From the NCBI RefSeq assembly GCF_036010665.1, contig NZ_CP108581.1:1022001-1086000 (forward strand): a stretch of 64,000 nt of DNA. Reading direction: 5' to 3'. The stretch is from Microbispora sp. NBC_01189 (lineage in GTDB: Bacteria > Actinomycetota > Actinomycetes > Streptosporangiales > Streptosporangiaceae). This document shows positions 49,794 through 60,000 of this stretch, in pieces. The number at the start of each line of letters is the position of its first letter. Position 1 is the first letter of the stretch. Both the position numbers and the translations under genes were made by a program. A model generated the notes under the pieces. It searched no databases. It saw only the letters and a program-made list of their open reading frames with translations, and was not told the origin of the DNA.

Positions 49794-50630
49794 GTGGGCG
49801 ACAGCCGTACGGGATCGAGGAGCCGGTGGGCGGTCGTGCCGCTGCTGGTCTTCGCCGTCATCGTCTTCGGCGTGCCGATGCTGGTCCTCCTCGGCGGCAC
49901 GTTCACCAGGGAGGGCACGCCCAGCACCGCCAACCTCACCGAGTCGCTCCAGGGGGCGTACCTCACGTCCCTGATCGGGAGCGTGGAGATCTCGGCGCTG
50001 GTGGCGGTGCTGGGCGGGGTGCTCGGCACGTTCCTCGCCCAGGCCGTGGTGACCTCCCGGTTCCGGGCCCTGCGGGAGGGGGTGCTGACCGCCTCCGGCG
50101 TGCTGGCCAACTTCGGCGGCGTGCCGCTGGCGTTCGCCTGGATCGCCACGCTCGGCAACTCGGGCGTCGTCACCACGACCCTGGGTCTCGGCGACCACGG
50201 GTGGAGCCTGTACAACTTCTGGGGCCTCACCCTGGTCTACCTCTACTTCTCCATCCCGCTCATGGTGCTCACGGTCGTGCCCGCCCTCGACGGGCTGCGC
50301 CCGCAGTGGCGCGAGGCCGCGCAGAACAACGGGGCGAGCACCTGGCAGTTCTGGCGGTACGTCGGCGTCCCGGTGCTGACCCCGGCGCTGCTCGGCGGGG
50401 TGATCCTGCTGTTCGGCGCCGCGTTCGCGGCCTACGCGACGGCGCAGGCGATGGTGGGGTCCAGCGTCCCGCTGGTCACCCTCAAGATCGCCGACGCGCT
50501 GACCGGCAACGTCCTCATCGGGCACGAGAACGTCGCGCTGGCCCTCAGCCTCGACATGATCGTGGTCGCGGGCCTGGTGATGGCCGTCTATCTCCCGCTG
50601 CGGCGAAGGAGCGCCCGATGGCTTCGCTGA
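49794..50630 (+). CDS. ABC importer permease 1
   Basis: A 278-residue polytopic permease with six helices and the EAA-type cytoplasmic loop LRPQWREAAQNNGASTWQFWRYVGVP that contacts the ATPase. It belongs with the Fe3+/2-aminoethylphosphonate-type permease pairs. The GTG start lies 4 bases after the binding-protein stop, so it is co-translated. Its end overlaps the start of the second permease by 13 bases. Confidence 0.92.
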   Translation: MGDSRTGSRSRWAVVPLLVFAVIVFGVPMLVLLGGTFTREGTPSTANLTESLQGAYLTSLIGSVEISALVAVLGGVLGTFLAQAVVTSRFRALREGVLTASGVLANFGGVPLAFAWIATLGNSGVVTTTLGLGDHGWSLYNFWGLTLVYLYFSIPLMVLTVVPALDGLRPQWREAAQNNGASTWQFWRYVGVPVLTPALLGGVILLFGAAFAAYATAQAMVGSSVPLVTLKIADALTGNVLIGHENVALALSLDMIVVAGLVMAVYLPLRRRSARWLR

Positions 50631-51489
50631 CCCCCCAGGTCACCACGCCTGCCGTCCCCGGGACGGCGCCCGTCCGGTCAGGACGGCCGCGCCGTCCCCG
50701 GGTCTGGCGCGGCGTGGTCCTCCTCCTCGCCGCCGTCTACTTCCTCGTCCCGCTGGTCGCGTCGTTCGTCTTCACGGTGAAGGCGCCGGACCAGGGCCTC
50801 TCGCTCGACGCGTACGGCGAGATCTTCTCGGCCGAGGGCTTCGCCGGGAGCCTGCTGCTGTCGCTCGGGCTCGGGGCCGCCACGATCGTGATCGTGCTGC
50901 TGCTGACGCTGCCCGCGGCCGTCGCCGTACGGCTTGGCGCGCCGCGGTGGCGGCCGGTGCTGGAGGTGGTCTGCACGCTGCCGCTGGTCGTGCCCCCGAT
51001 CACGTTCGTGGCCGGGATCAGCACGGTGCTGCGGTGGGGGCCCGACTACCTCGCGAGCACGCCCTTCTACCAGACGATCATCGCGGTGCAGGACCCCGGC
51101 TTCCCGGTCGTCCTGGTGCTCGCCTACGTCGTGCTGGCGCTGCCGTTCGCCTACCGCTCGCTCGACGCGGGCCTCGGGGCGATCGACGTGCGCACGCTGT
51201 CGGAGGCGGCCAGGAACCTCGGCGCGTCGTGGCCCCACGTGCTGCTGCGGGTGATCGTTCCCAACATGCGGTCGGCGATGGCCGGCGCGTCCTTCCTCAC
51301 GCTGGCGCTGGTGCTCGGGGAGTTCACCATCGCCCGGCTGCTCTCCTTCCAGACCTTCCCCGTCTGGATCTACACGATCTCCGGCGCGCACGCCCAGGTG
51401 TCGGTGGCCGTCTCGGTGTTCAGCCTGCTGATCACCTGGCTGCTGCTGCTCGCCCTGTCGTCCGCCGGCGCACGGCAAAGGAGCGGTTC

Positions 51490-51493
<4 letters not shown>
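50618..51493 (+). CDS. ABC importer permease 2
   Basis: A 291-residue partner permease. A Pro/Arg-rich N-terminal tail precedes six helices. The EAA loop is SEAARNLGASWPHVLLRVIVPN. ATG 50618 is preceded by AAGGAG and overlaps the end of permease 1. The gene ends in an ATGA overlap with the ATPase, so the subunits are tightly coupled. Confidence 0.92.
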
Positions 51494-52555
<1,062 letters not shown>

Positions 52556-52569
<14 letters not shown>

Positions 52570-53215
52570 TCACCCGGCGGCGGTGCTGTTCGACATGGAC
52601 GGCACGCTCGTGGACACCGAGGACCTGTGGTGGGACGCCTGCGCCGAGGTCGGGCGCGGCCTCGGCGCCCCGCTGGGGCCGGGTGACCGGGAGGCGCTCT
52701 TCGGCCTGCCGGTCGAGGACGCCGCGGCGCACATCCTCGGCCGGGTGAACGACGGCCCGGGGCGGAGTTCCGTCGAGACCACGCTGACCCGCGCCTTCGT
52801 CCGGCGGATCGAGAGCGGAGTCACCCCGCTGCCGGGCGCGGTCGCGTTGCTGGAATCCCTGCGCGCGGCGGGAGTCCCGGCCGTACTGGTGAGCGCGTCT
52901 CCCCGGACCGTGGTGGACATCGTGCTGGAGAGCGTCGGCGGGCACCTCTTCCGGCTGTCGGTGGCGGCCGGGGACAGCGCGCGGAACAAGCCAGCCCCCG
53001 ACCCGTACCTCGCCGCGGCCTCGCGTCTCGGCGCCGACCCGGCGGCGTGCGTGGCGGTCGAGGACAGCCCGACGGGCATCGCCTCCGCCCGGGCCGCCGG
53101 CTGCGCCGTCATCGCGGTCGGCCCCCTCGACGGCGTGAGCGGGGTGACGACGGTGCCGACCCTGGAGAGCGTCGGCCTGCCGCTGCTGCGCCGCCTGACC
53201 GCACGCGAGCGCTGA
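52556..53215 (+). CDS. HAD-superfamily phosphatase (beta-phosphoglucomutase-like)
   Basis: A 219-residue HAD hydrolase. Motif I VLFDMDGTLVDTED provides the nucleophile and acid/base Asp. Motif II is LVSASPRT, motif III the Lys in NKPAPDP, and motif IV VAVEDSPTGIASA. The alpha-helical cap between motifs I and II places it with small phosphatases and phosphomutases. The absence of the phosphonoacetaldehyde-hydrolase signature argues against PhnX. Overlap with the ATPase gene suggests that it dephosphorylates the imported compound or a product of it. Confidence 0.9.
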
Positions 53216-53329
53216 CGCCTGTCCGGAGCACGCCGCGGCCGGAAGGATTCCCGCGAGCGCATCCGGGAACAACGGGCGGGACCCGGCGGGTTGGGGAAGA
53301 TCAGAAGAGACCTCAGACAGGAGTTGCGC

Positions 53330-54289
53330 ATGCGTGCCATCGTCGTCTCCGCGTACGGTGATTCCTCGGCGCTGGAGTACGCCGAGCGGCCCGACCCGGT
53401 GCCCGGCCCGGGCCAGGTGCTGATCGAGGTGGCGGCGACCGGGGTGAACTTCATCGACGTCTACCACCGTGAGGGGCGCTATCCGCTGCCGCTCCCGCTG
53501 GTCCCCGGCTCGGAGGCGGCCGGGACGGTCACGGCCGTGGGCCCGGACGTCACCGACGTCGTGCCCGGCGACCGCGTCGCCTCCGCCGCCGCGATCGGCG
53601 CGTACGCGACCAAGGCCCTGATCCCGGCGGACAAGGTGGTCCGGCTGCCCGACGGCCTCGCCCCCGATCTCGCGGCCGCGGTGCTGCTCCAGGGGCTCAC
53701 CGCCCACTACCTGACCCACTCCACGTACGCGGTCCGCACGGGTGACGACGTGCTCGTCCACGCCGCGGCGGGCGGCATGGGCCTGCTGCTGACGCAGATG
53801 GCCAAGCTGCGCGGCGCCCGCGTGATCGGCACGGTCTCCAGCGCCGAGAAGGAGAAGCTCGCCCGGCAGGCCGGCGCCGACGACGTGATCGGCTACGAGG
53901 GTTTCCCGGAGGCCGTCAAGGAGATCACCGGCTCGGGCGTGCACGTCGTCTACGACGGGGTCGGGGCCGCCACCTTCGAGGGATCGCTCGCGTCGCTGCG
54001 CCCGCGCGGCATGATGGCGCTGTACGGCGCGGCCAGCGGACCGGTCCCGCCCTTCGACCCCCAGAAGCTCAACGCGGGTGGTTCGCTGTTCCTCACCCGG
54101 CCCTCGCTCGTGCACTACACGGCCACCCGGGAGGAGCTGCTCTCCCGGGCGGACGACGTGCTCGGCTGGGTCGCCTCCGGCGCGCTGAAGGTGCGCGTCT
54201 CCGAGCGCTACCCGCTGGCCGAGGCCCGCCGGGCGCACGACGACCTCGAAGGCCGCCGTACGACCGGCAAGCTGCTGCTGATCCCCTGA
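53330..54289 (+). CDS. NADPH:quinone oxidoreductase (MDR superfamily)
   Basis: A 319-residue zinc-free medium-chain dehydrogenase/reductase. It has EVAATGVNFIDVYHREGRYPL, PGSEAAGTVTAVGPDVTD, GLTAHYLTHSTYAVR and the NADP-binding VLVHAAAGGMGLLLTQMAKLRGARVIGTVSS, closing with ARRAHDDLEGRRTTGKLLLIP, as in QorA/zeta-crystallin. It reduces quinones or enones with NADPH. ATG 53330 has AGGAG 7 bases ahead and begins MRAIVVSAYGD as usual. It is convergent with the PucR gene. Confidence 0.95.
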   Translation: MRAIVVSAYGDSSALEYAERPDPVPGPGQVLIEVAATGVNFIDVYHREGRYPLPLPLVPGSEAAGTVTAVGPDVTDVVPGDRVASAAAIGAYATKALIPADKVVRLPDGLAPDLAAAVLLQGLTAHYLTHSTYAVRTGDDVLVHAAAGGMGLLLTQMAKLRGARVIGTVSSAEKEKLARQAGADDVIGYEGFPEAVKEITGSGVHVVYDGVGAATFEGSLASLRPRGMMALYGAASGPVPPFDPQKLNAGGSLFLTRPSLVHYTATREELLSRADDVLGWVASGALKVRVSERYPLAEARRAHDDLEGRRTTGKLLLIP

Positions 54290-54301
54290 GCCCGGCTCCG
54301 A

Positions 54302-55354
54302 TCAGGTCAGCGGGTGGGCGGGCCACTCCAGGAGGCGGGCGCCGAGCACGGCCGTCTCCAGGGTGAACCGCTGTGTCGGGTCGCTGGGCGAGAAGCCGGT
54401 CAGCCTCCGGATGCGCTCCAGACGGTAGGTGATCGCCCGCGTGCTGACGCCGAGCCCGCGCGCCGCGGCGGTGTGGTTGCCCTGCGCGGCGAAGATCGCC
54501 TCCAGCGTCTCCAGCAGCGGCTCCGGCCCGCCCCGGGCACCGGTCAGCGGGCCGAGCACGGTGGAGACCAGGTCCACGATCGCGTCCCTGTCCCGCAGCA
54601 GCACCGGGAAGACCAGCAGGTCGGCCGCCTTCAGCACCTGGGCCCGCAGGCCGAGCCGCTCGCCGAGGTCGATCGCGCCCGCCGCCTCGCGGTAGGAGGT
54701 GACGATCCCGCCCGGCCCCTGGTGCGGGCGGCCGATCCCCACCCGCCACGTGGTGAGCGCCGCCCGCACGTGGTGGGTGAACTCCCCGCTCGCCGCGGTC
54801 AGCCCGGCCGGGAAGGCGCACACGAGGAGGCCGTCGCGGACGGCGACGAGGATGTTGTGCGAGCCGAACCTGGCGACGAGCGCCTGCTCGATCTTCCCGG
54901 CCAGCGGGTCGCCCGCCTCCAGCGGCGTGCCCGGCTTGGCCACGCTGACGGCGTACGCGCCGGCCAGGCGCAGGCCGAAGTGCTCGGCGCGTTCCGCGTC
55001 GGCCCTGCCCTGCAGCAGGTCGTCGATGAACAGGCGGCGCGCCTCCTCCTCCCTCCGTACGGCGGCGCGCTGCGCCTCCTCGTATCCGTCGATGTAGGCG
55101 GCGATGCCCCGCCGTACGGCCCCGAAGGACCCACCGGCGGTCATCTCGGCGGCGTGCAGGCAGGCGTCTGCGAGCACGCGCAGGGGGATGCCGCGCTCGG
55201 CGGCGAGGGCGCCGCTCTCGCGCAGGCCGTCCATGTCGGCGCGGCCGGGCAGCCGGCCGGTGGCGGCCGACGCCGCCAGGACCGAAAGGAACCCGCCGAG
55301 CAGTTCGGCGGGCACCCCGGTCGCCTCGCTCACGCGAGCGAGAACGCTGTCCAT
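54302..55354 (-). CDS. PucR-family transcriptional regulator
   Basis: A 350-residue regulator. The N-terminal about 250 residues form a helical sensor plus a GGDEF-like/CdaR-type middle part, and the C-terminal PucR helix-turn-helix is intact (LLETLEAIFAAQGNHTAAARGLGVSTRAITYRLERIRRLTGFSPSDP). Its start shares a base with the stop of the upstream ABC-2 permease (TGATG), so it is in the transporter operon and may control it. The ligand is unknown. Confidence 0.92.
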   Translation of the reverse strand: MDSVLARVSEATGVPAELLGGFLSVLAASAATGRLPGRADMDGLRESGALAAERGIPLRVLADACLHAAEMTAGGSFGAVRRGIAAYIDGYEEAQRAAVRREEEARRLFIDDLLQGRADAERAEHFGLRLAGAYAVSVAKPGTPLEAGDPLAGKIEQALVARFGSHNILVAVRDGLLVCAFPAGLTAASGEFTHHVRAALTTWRVGIGRPHQGPGGIVTSYREAAGAIDLGERLGLRAQVLKAADLLVFPVLLRDRDAIVDLVSTVLGPLTGARGGPEPLLETLEAIFAAQGNHTAAARGLGVSTRAITYRLERIRRLTGFSPSDPTQRFTLETAVLGARLLEWPAHPLT

Positions 55355-56154
55355 CAGACCCCTACGTCGCGCCGTTCGAAGGCGAGCAGCGCCGTCATGA
55401 GCAGGACGGCCGTCGCACCCAGCAGGACAAGGTAGTCACCGTACGGCCAGCCCTGGTAGAGGGGGCGTCCGTCGAGGTAGTAGTGGACGGGCGTGAGCCA
55501 GCGCAGCCAGGCGAGAGCGTCGACGCCGCGGCCCATGGTCTCCACGACGTATCCGGCGACGCCCCAGACGCCGGCCACGGCGAGCGCGACCTGCCTGCGG
55601 CCGAACGCCGCGCCGACGCACAGGGTCAGCGTCCCGAAGAACAGCACGAGCAGGAACAACCCCGTGTGGGCGGCGAGGATCCGGCCGAACGGCACGCCCA
55701 TGCCGGCGGCGGACGAGGCCCCGGCGGCGACCGCCAGTGTCACCAGCGCCACGCCCAGCAGGCCGAGCGCCAGCGCCGTCCAGCGCTCCAGGAGCAGCCG
55801 CCGGCGGTCGATCGGCAGCGTCAGCGTGAGCTCCAGCGTCTTGGCCTCCTCGGGTCCGGCGAGGGCCCGGTTGCCGAGGATCACGGCGCACATGGTGAAC
55901 AGCAGCGGGCCCAGCAACTGGTAGGCGACCGCCTGCAGGTAGCCGGTTCCGGTCGCGATGTCGGACATGCCGCCCATCAGGTCCCTGAGCGCACCGGGAT
56001 ACTTGGCGATCGCCTGCCTGCTGAACGTGTCGGGGTCCTTCATCATGCTCGCGTAGATCGAGATGTACATCCCGAGGAACGCGCACAGCCCGACCGTCCA
56101 CCCGACGAGGGCGCGGCGATATTCCCCCAGGGTCTTACGCACCAGCGTGGGCAT
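55354..56154 (-). CDS. ABC-2 type exporter permease
   Basis: A 266-residue membrane protein with six hydrophobic helices and an intracellular ERWTALALGL connection. The N-terminal RKTLGEYRRALVGWTVGLCAFLGMYISIY and the large loop after helix 1 are typical of ABC-2 permeases of drug or antibiotic exporters. It overlaps the ATPase by 20 bases and PucR by one, so the three are co-transcribed. Substrate unknown. Confidence 0.9.
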   Translation of the reverse strand: MPTLVRKTLGEYRRALVGWTVGLCAFLGMYISIYASMMKDPDTFSRQAIAKYPGALRDLMGGMSDIATGTGYLQAVAYQLLGPLLFTMCAVILGNRALAGPEEAKTLELTLTLPIDRRRLLLERWTALALGLLGVALVTLAVAAGASSAAGMGVPFGRILAAHTGLFLLVLFFGTLTLCVGAAFGRRQVALAVAGVWGVAGYVVETMGRGVDALAWLRWLTPVHYYLDGRPLYQGWPYGDYLVLLGATAVLLMTALLAFERRDVGV

Positions 56155-57043
56155 GCCGGGCCTCCTCCTCGCTGTAGTAGGTCAGGAAGATCTCCTCCAG
56201 GTCCGGCTCCGCGCTGACCAGGTGGACCACCGTGTGGCGGGCCGCCGCCTTGACCAGCGCGTCGGGTCTGCCGTCGATCGTGCAGCGCAGGCTCGCGCCC
56301 TGCACGGTCACGTCCCGTACGCCGGGGAGCCCCTCGAAGTCCTCCCTGGGGACCGGCGCGTCGAAGTGGAGCTCCACGTGCCGTACGGCCCGCTCGCGCA
56401 GGGCCGCGATGTCCTCGACCGCGACGAGACGCCCGGCGCGGACGATGCCCACCCGGTCGGCGACGTGCTCCACCTCGGCGAGCACGTGCGACGACATGAG
56501 GATCGTGCGGCCCGCCGTCCGCACCTCCCGGACCATCGCCAGGAACTCCTGCTGCACCAGCGGGTCGAGGCCGCTCGTCGGCTCGTCCAGGATGAGCAGC
56601 TCGGGCTCGTGCATGAACGCCTGGATGAGCCCGACCTTCTGCTTGTTGCCCTTGGAGAGCCGGCCCATCCTGACCGACAGGTCGGCGTCCAGCCGCTCGG
56701 CCAGGTCGTCGATCCTGCCCCGGCTCACCCCTCCGCGTACGCCGGCGAGGAACCGGAGGTAGTCGCGGGCCCGTTCCCCGCCCTCCAGCGCCAGCTCGCC
56801 GGGCAGGTAACCGATCCGGGCCCGGACCCGTGAGTCCCGCGTGCTCGCGCCGAAGACCGTGGCCCGGCCCGACGTCGGCCGGATCACGTCCAGGAGCAGC
56901 CGGATCGTCGTCGTCTTGCCGGCGCCGTTCGGGCCCAGATAGCCGAACACCTCACCCGGACGGATATCGAGGGTGAGATCCTCCAGGCCCCGTCTCGTAC
57001 CGTAGAACTTCGTCAGTCCTTCGGTCTCCACCACTGCTGTCAT
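56135..57043 (-). CDS. ABC exporter ATP-binding protein (DrrA-like)
   Basis: A 302-residue ATPase with GPNGAGKTTTIRLLL (Walker A), LSKGNKQKVGLIQAF (signature, LSKGN variant as in DrrA/CcmA types), LLILDEPTSGLDP (Walker B) and SSHVLAEVEHVADRV (H-loop). The C-terminal about 80 residues (residues about 215-300) contain a DUF4162-like domain found in such exporters. It is first in the operon with its ABC-2 permease and PucR, and is probably a drug or lipid exporter. Confidence 0.94.
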   Translation of the reverse strand: MTAVVETEGLTKFYGTRRGLEDLTLDIRPGEVFGYLGPNGAGKTTTIRLLLDVIRPTSGRATVFGASTRDSRVRARIGYLPGELALEGGERARDYLRFLAGVRGGVSRGRIDDLAERLDADLSVRMGRLSKGNKQKVGLIQAFMHEPELLILDEPTSGLDPLVQQEFLAMVREVRTAGRTILMSSHVLAEVEHVADRVGIVRAGRLVAVEDIAALRERAVRHVELHFDAPVPREDFEGLPGVRDVTVQGASLRCTIDGRPDALVKAAARHTVVHLVSAEPDLEEIFLTYYSEEEARHAHAGA

Positions 57044-57149
57044 GCCGCAATGGTGGACCTCCGGCCCGGTGCGGGGGTATGCCTTCTTCCGGACACCTAC
57101 CGGCCTCGTCTCTTCCCGGCTTCGGCAACGACACCGATCAAGGGGCCGA

Positions 57150-57539
57150 TCAAGCGGGCGGCACGCCGCAGGTCGTGGAACCGGGCAGCAGATGACGGTA
57201 GCGCGACACCAGGCGGTAGCCCGCCTCGGCCGCCCAGCTCACCGGCGGCGCGAGCAGCAGGCGGCCGAGCGCGCGCCAGGCGGCGTGCGGCTGCACCACG
57301 AGCATCACCCCGATGGCCCGCGCGCCGTGGGCACGCAGCCCTCCCGGGCCCAGGAGCTGCACGGACGTCATGACCTCCTCGCGGGTCAGCCCCGCCGCGC
57401 GGAGGTCGAGACCCTGCCACGCCCGTACGGCGGGCATGTAGCGCAGGACCCGGTGCCCGGCGTTCACGCACGTCTGGCAGAAGGCGCAGTCGCCGTCGAA
57501 GACCAGCAGGATGCGGTTGTCTCCGCTTTCTCCGCCCAT
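57150..57539 (-). CDS. DCC-family thiol-disulfide oxidoreductase-like protein (DUF393)
   Basis: A 129-residue small protein with the DCC motif FDGDCAFCQTC, where the CxxC resembles a thioredoxin-type redox site, followed by RYMPAVRAWQGLDL and the helical C-terminal part RALGRLLLAPPVSWAAEAGYRLVSRYR. The family has no settled reaction. ATG 57539 is chosen because homologues begin shortly before the motif. It lies 10 bases after the 49-residue membrane protein gene and ends the minus-strand run that starts at the phosphotransferase. Confidence 0.87.
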   Translation of the reverse strand: MGGESGDNRILLVFDGDCAFCQTCVNAGHRVLRYMPAVRAWQGLDLRAAGLTREEVMTSVQLLGPGGLRAHGARAIGVMLVVQPHAAWRALGRLLLAPPVSWAAEAGYRLVSRYRHLLPGSTTCGVPPA

Positions 57540-57549
57540 GCGATCGAAC

Positions 57550-57699
57550 CTACCAATCCTGGGACGGATCATTCCGCTCGCGTGGGGGTGGCGGCGCGGG
57601 CCGCCGGGACGCCCGCACGGCCAGCACGACGATCACGATCACCGCGACCGCGACGCTGAAGACGACCGCCAAGACCAGCAGCGGGACGAGCAGGGTCAT
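57550..57699 (-). CDS. 49-residue single-pass membrane protein
   Basis: A short ORF with one strong transmembrane helix (residues about 3-29, MTLLVPLLVLAVVFSVAVAV then IVIVVLAV) and a basic, Pro-rich cytosolic tail ending PSQDW. AAGGAGG precedes the ATG and the start overlaps the cobD stop as TGATG, so translation is coupled. Function is unknown; it may assist the neighbouring membrane enzyme CobD or be a small regulatory peptide. Confidence 0.72.
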   Translation of the reverse strand: MTLLVPLLVLAVVFSVAVAVIVIVVLAVRASRRPAPPPPRERNDPSQDW

Positions 57700-58664
57700 C
57701 AATGCCTCCTTCGAGGGGTAACTCGGCGGGCCCGTGCGCCTGCCAGGCGGGTGGCGACGGCCAGCCCCACCGAGGCGTACGACACCGCGCGCGCCAGCCG
57801 TACGGACCGGGGGATGTCGGCGACGGCCGGACCGGGACCGTCGCCCAGTTCCGGGCGGTGCTCCACCCTGCCACCGTAGTCGTTCGCCCCGCCGAGCCGT
57901 ACGCCGAGAGCGCCGGCGAAGGCGGCCTCGCAGCGCCCGGAGTTGGGGCTGGGGTGGCGGTGGCCGTCGCGGCGGAGCACGGTGGCCGCGCGGCGCGGGG
58001 AGCCCCCGGCCAGCCCGGCGAGACCGGTGGTGAGCAGCGCGGTCAGCCGGGCGGGCACGTAGTTGGCCACGTCGTCGAGCCGGGCCGAGGCCCAGCCGAA
58101 CCGCGCGTATCGCGGCGACCGGTGGCCCACCATCGCGTCGAGTGTGTTGACCGCGCGGTAGCCGAGCAGGCCGGGCACGCCGAAGACGGCGCCCCACACG
58201 AGCGGCGCGACGACGGCGTCCGAGGTGTTCTCGGCGATCGACTCGACGGTGCCCCGCGCCAGCTCGGCGGCGCCGAGACCGGACGGGTCGCGCCCGCACA
58301 GGTGCGGAAGGCGGGCGCGGGCGGCGGGCAGGTCACCGCCCCGCAGCGAATGGGCCATCAGCGCGCCCTCCGTGGCGAGGGTCGTGCCGCCGAGGACCGC
58401 CCAGGTGGCGGCGGCGGTGACGGCGGCCCGCGCGACCGGGCTCTGCCGGGTCATCCGGTCCGCGATCACCCCGATGGCCGTCGCGGCGCCGACGCAGATG
58501 GTCGTGTAGGCGACCCCCGCTAACCGCGAATCCCGATATATGAGCATTTCGAGGGCGGCGGCCCGGCTGCCGAACACCGCCACCGGGTGACCCCGCCGGG
58601 GGTCGCCGAGGAGGGCGTCGATCGCCGCCCCGGCCAGCAGCCCCGCCGCCGTGGCATCATCCAT
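57699..58664 (-). CDS. cobD: Adenosylcobinamide-phosphate synthase CobD/CbiB
   Basis: A 321-residue membrane enzyme that joins aminopropanol to adenosylcobyrate. Conserved blocks are DALLGDPRRGHPVAVFG near the N-terminus, RDPSGLGAAELARGTVESIAENTSDAVVAPLVWGAVFG, GYRAVNTLDAMVGHRSPRYARFGWASARLDDVANYVPAR and CEAAFAGALGVRLGG. About four hydrophobic segments are present. Together with cobT and the sirohydrochlorin genes it shows that this genome makes or salvages cobalamin. ATG 58664 gives the family N-terminus. Confidence 0.95.
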   Translation of the reverse strand: MDDATAAGLLAGAAIDALLGDPRRGHPVAVFGSRAAALEMLIYRDSRLAGVAYTTICVGAATAIGVIADRMTRQSPVARAAVTAAATWAVLGGTTLATEGALMAHSLRGGDLPAARARLPHLCGRDPSGLGAAELARGTVESIAENTSDAVVAPLVWGAVFGVPGLLGYRAVNTLDAMVGHRSPRYARFGWASARLDDVANYVPARLTALLTTGLAGLAGGSPRRAATVLRRDGHRHPSPNSGRCEAAFAGALGVRLGGANDYGGRVEHRPELGDGPGPAVADIPRSVRLARAVSYASVGLAVATRLAGARARRVTPRRRH

Positions 58665-58718
58665 GGTCCCGATCACGCCCGCATTCTTCCGCAACGCTCC
58701 CGCTGGGGCGCAGGGGGT

Positions 58719-59561
58719 TCAGGAGGCGGGTCCGGCGGCCGGGCCCGGGACCCGCGCGTCGCCGAGGAGGTGGTCCTGGAGCGCCTCCTCGTTGGCGTCG
58801 AGCCAGGCGGCGGCACGCCTGATCCGGCCGCCGACGCCGTCGGCCCACATGCGCGCCCAGCCACCGCCGCGCGTGCGGGCCCGGTCCCGCATCAGCGCGT
58901 ACGACCGGCCGAACCGCGTCCGCGCCGTCTCCACCAGCCTCAGCCGATCCTGCGCCGGCAGGCCGTACGCGTCGCAGAACAGCCGCACCCGGGCCGCCGC
59001 GTCCAGGGACCGCTGCGCGGGGTCCCGGTCGACCGGGTCGGCGAGCGGAGCCCAGTGCCGCAGCGTCGTCACCACGTCGAACAACCGCGTCGTCGGCCTG
59101 GCCATGTCGAAGTCGATCAGCGCGTACGGCACGGGCCCCGCGCCGGGCCGGTCGCGGAAGACGACGTTGGCCGGGGTCACGTCGCAGTGGCCCACGAGTT
59201 CGGGCGAGCCCTCCGGCGCCGAGCCGTCCTCCCACGTCGCGCCGTGAGGCGGATCGAACGTCGCCGCCGCGTCGTGGAGGCGCCGCAGCAGCAGGGCCAG
59301 CGTGGTCAGTGTCTCCTCGCTCACCGCGTACGCCGGAAGCGGGCGCGCGGGCACCATGCCCTCGATGTAGGTGAGGATCGCCCTGCCCCGCTCGTCGACC
59401 CCGAGGAACCGGGGCGCCCGGTCGAACCCGGCGGCCTCCAGGTGCCGCAACAGCGCGTGGACCGACGGCGACGTGGGCCGCATCGGCCGCCGTACCGTCG
59501 CCCCTACCCGTACGACTCCCTCGGATACGTCTCCGACGAGTGGGATCTCACGTACGGCCAT
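58719..59561 (-). CDS. Aminoglycoside phosphotransferase (APH)-family kinase
   Basis: A 280-residue kinase-like protein. It has the ATP lobe fragment RFLGVDERGRAILTYIEG, the catalytic loop HCDVTPANVVF (H-x-D-x4-N) and the metal-binding IDFDMARPT (in place of DFG/DxD). These are the marks of APH/choline-kinase-fold enzymes; the substrate may be a small molecule rather than an aminoglycoside. ATG 59561 is assumed as start because it gives the usual length; a ribosome site is not clear. It heads the minus-strand run APH-cobD-49-aa protein-DCC. Confidence 0.85.
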   Translation of the reverse strand: MAVREIPLVGDVSEGVVRVGATVRRPMRPTSPSVHALLRHLEAAGFDRAPRFLGVDERGRAILTYIEGMVPARPLPAYAVSEETLTTLALLLRRLHDAAATFDPPHGATWEDGSAPEGSPELVGHCDVTPANVVFRDRPGAGPVPYALIDFDMARPTTRLFDVVTTLRHWAPLADPVDRDPAQRSLDAAARVRLFCDAYGLPAQDRLRLVETARTRFGRSYALMRDRARTRGGGWARMWADGVGGRIRRAAAWLDANEEALQDHLLGDARVPGPAAGPAS

Positions 59562-59920
59562 GCCGACGCAGCTTAACGACCAGATTTCCGGTATGAGGCG
59601 TTGACGGCCGAAGAATTTCCAATCGCTTCCCTGATGGGATACGCAAGAGGGCGCAAACGGTGCCATCCGGGGAACGGAGTGCGGCATGTCGGGGCAGACG
59701 AACTGCCGTCGTGGCACGAGACCGGGGCCGTCGATCCCGCCCAGCCGGGGGCAGGGCCAAGCACAGGTCCACGGCCCGAAGCGAGGTGACGCGTCCCGCC
59801 TTGACACACTGGTCGCGGTGCCATGACCCTCGGCCGGACCCGTATCTTGGACGAGGTCCGGCCCATGTCCGGGAAACCGGGTGTGTACCCGGTCCCCGGA
59901 TCATGCAGAATTAGGCACGA
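59562..59920. other. Non-coding stretch before tRNA-Arg with two strong hairpins
   Basis: About 360 bases without a convincing gene. GGCCGGACC (59832-59840) pairs with GGTCCGGCC (59855-59863) around a 14-base loop, and ACCGGGT (59876-59882) pairs with ACCCGGT (59887-59893) around GTGT. A TTGACA lies at 59802-59807. They may shape the tRNA promoter or processing, or mark an old insertion. Confidence 0.45.
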
Positions 59921-59994
59921 GCGCCCTTAGCTCAGCTGGATAGAGCATCGGACTTCTAATCCGACGGTCGGGGGTTCGAATCCCTCAGGGCGCG
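59921..59994 (+). tRNA. tRNA-Arg (anticodon TCT)
   Basis: A complete cloverleaf of 74 bases: acceptor GCGCCCT paired with AGGGCGC, D-arm CTCAGCTGGATAGAG, anticodon stem TCGGA/TCCGA around loop CTTCTAA with anticodon TCT at 59955-59957, T-arm GGTTCGAATCC and discriminator G. CCA is not encoded. It decodes AGA, a rare codon in this GC-rich genome. tRNA-Arg genes are frequent integration targets, and the next genes look like an island. Confidence 0.97.
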
Positions 59995-60000
59995 CTCCTC

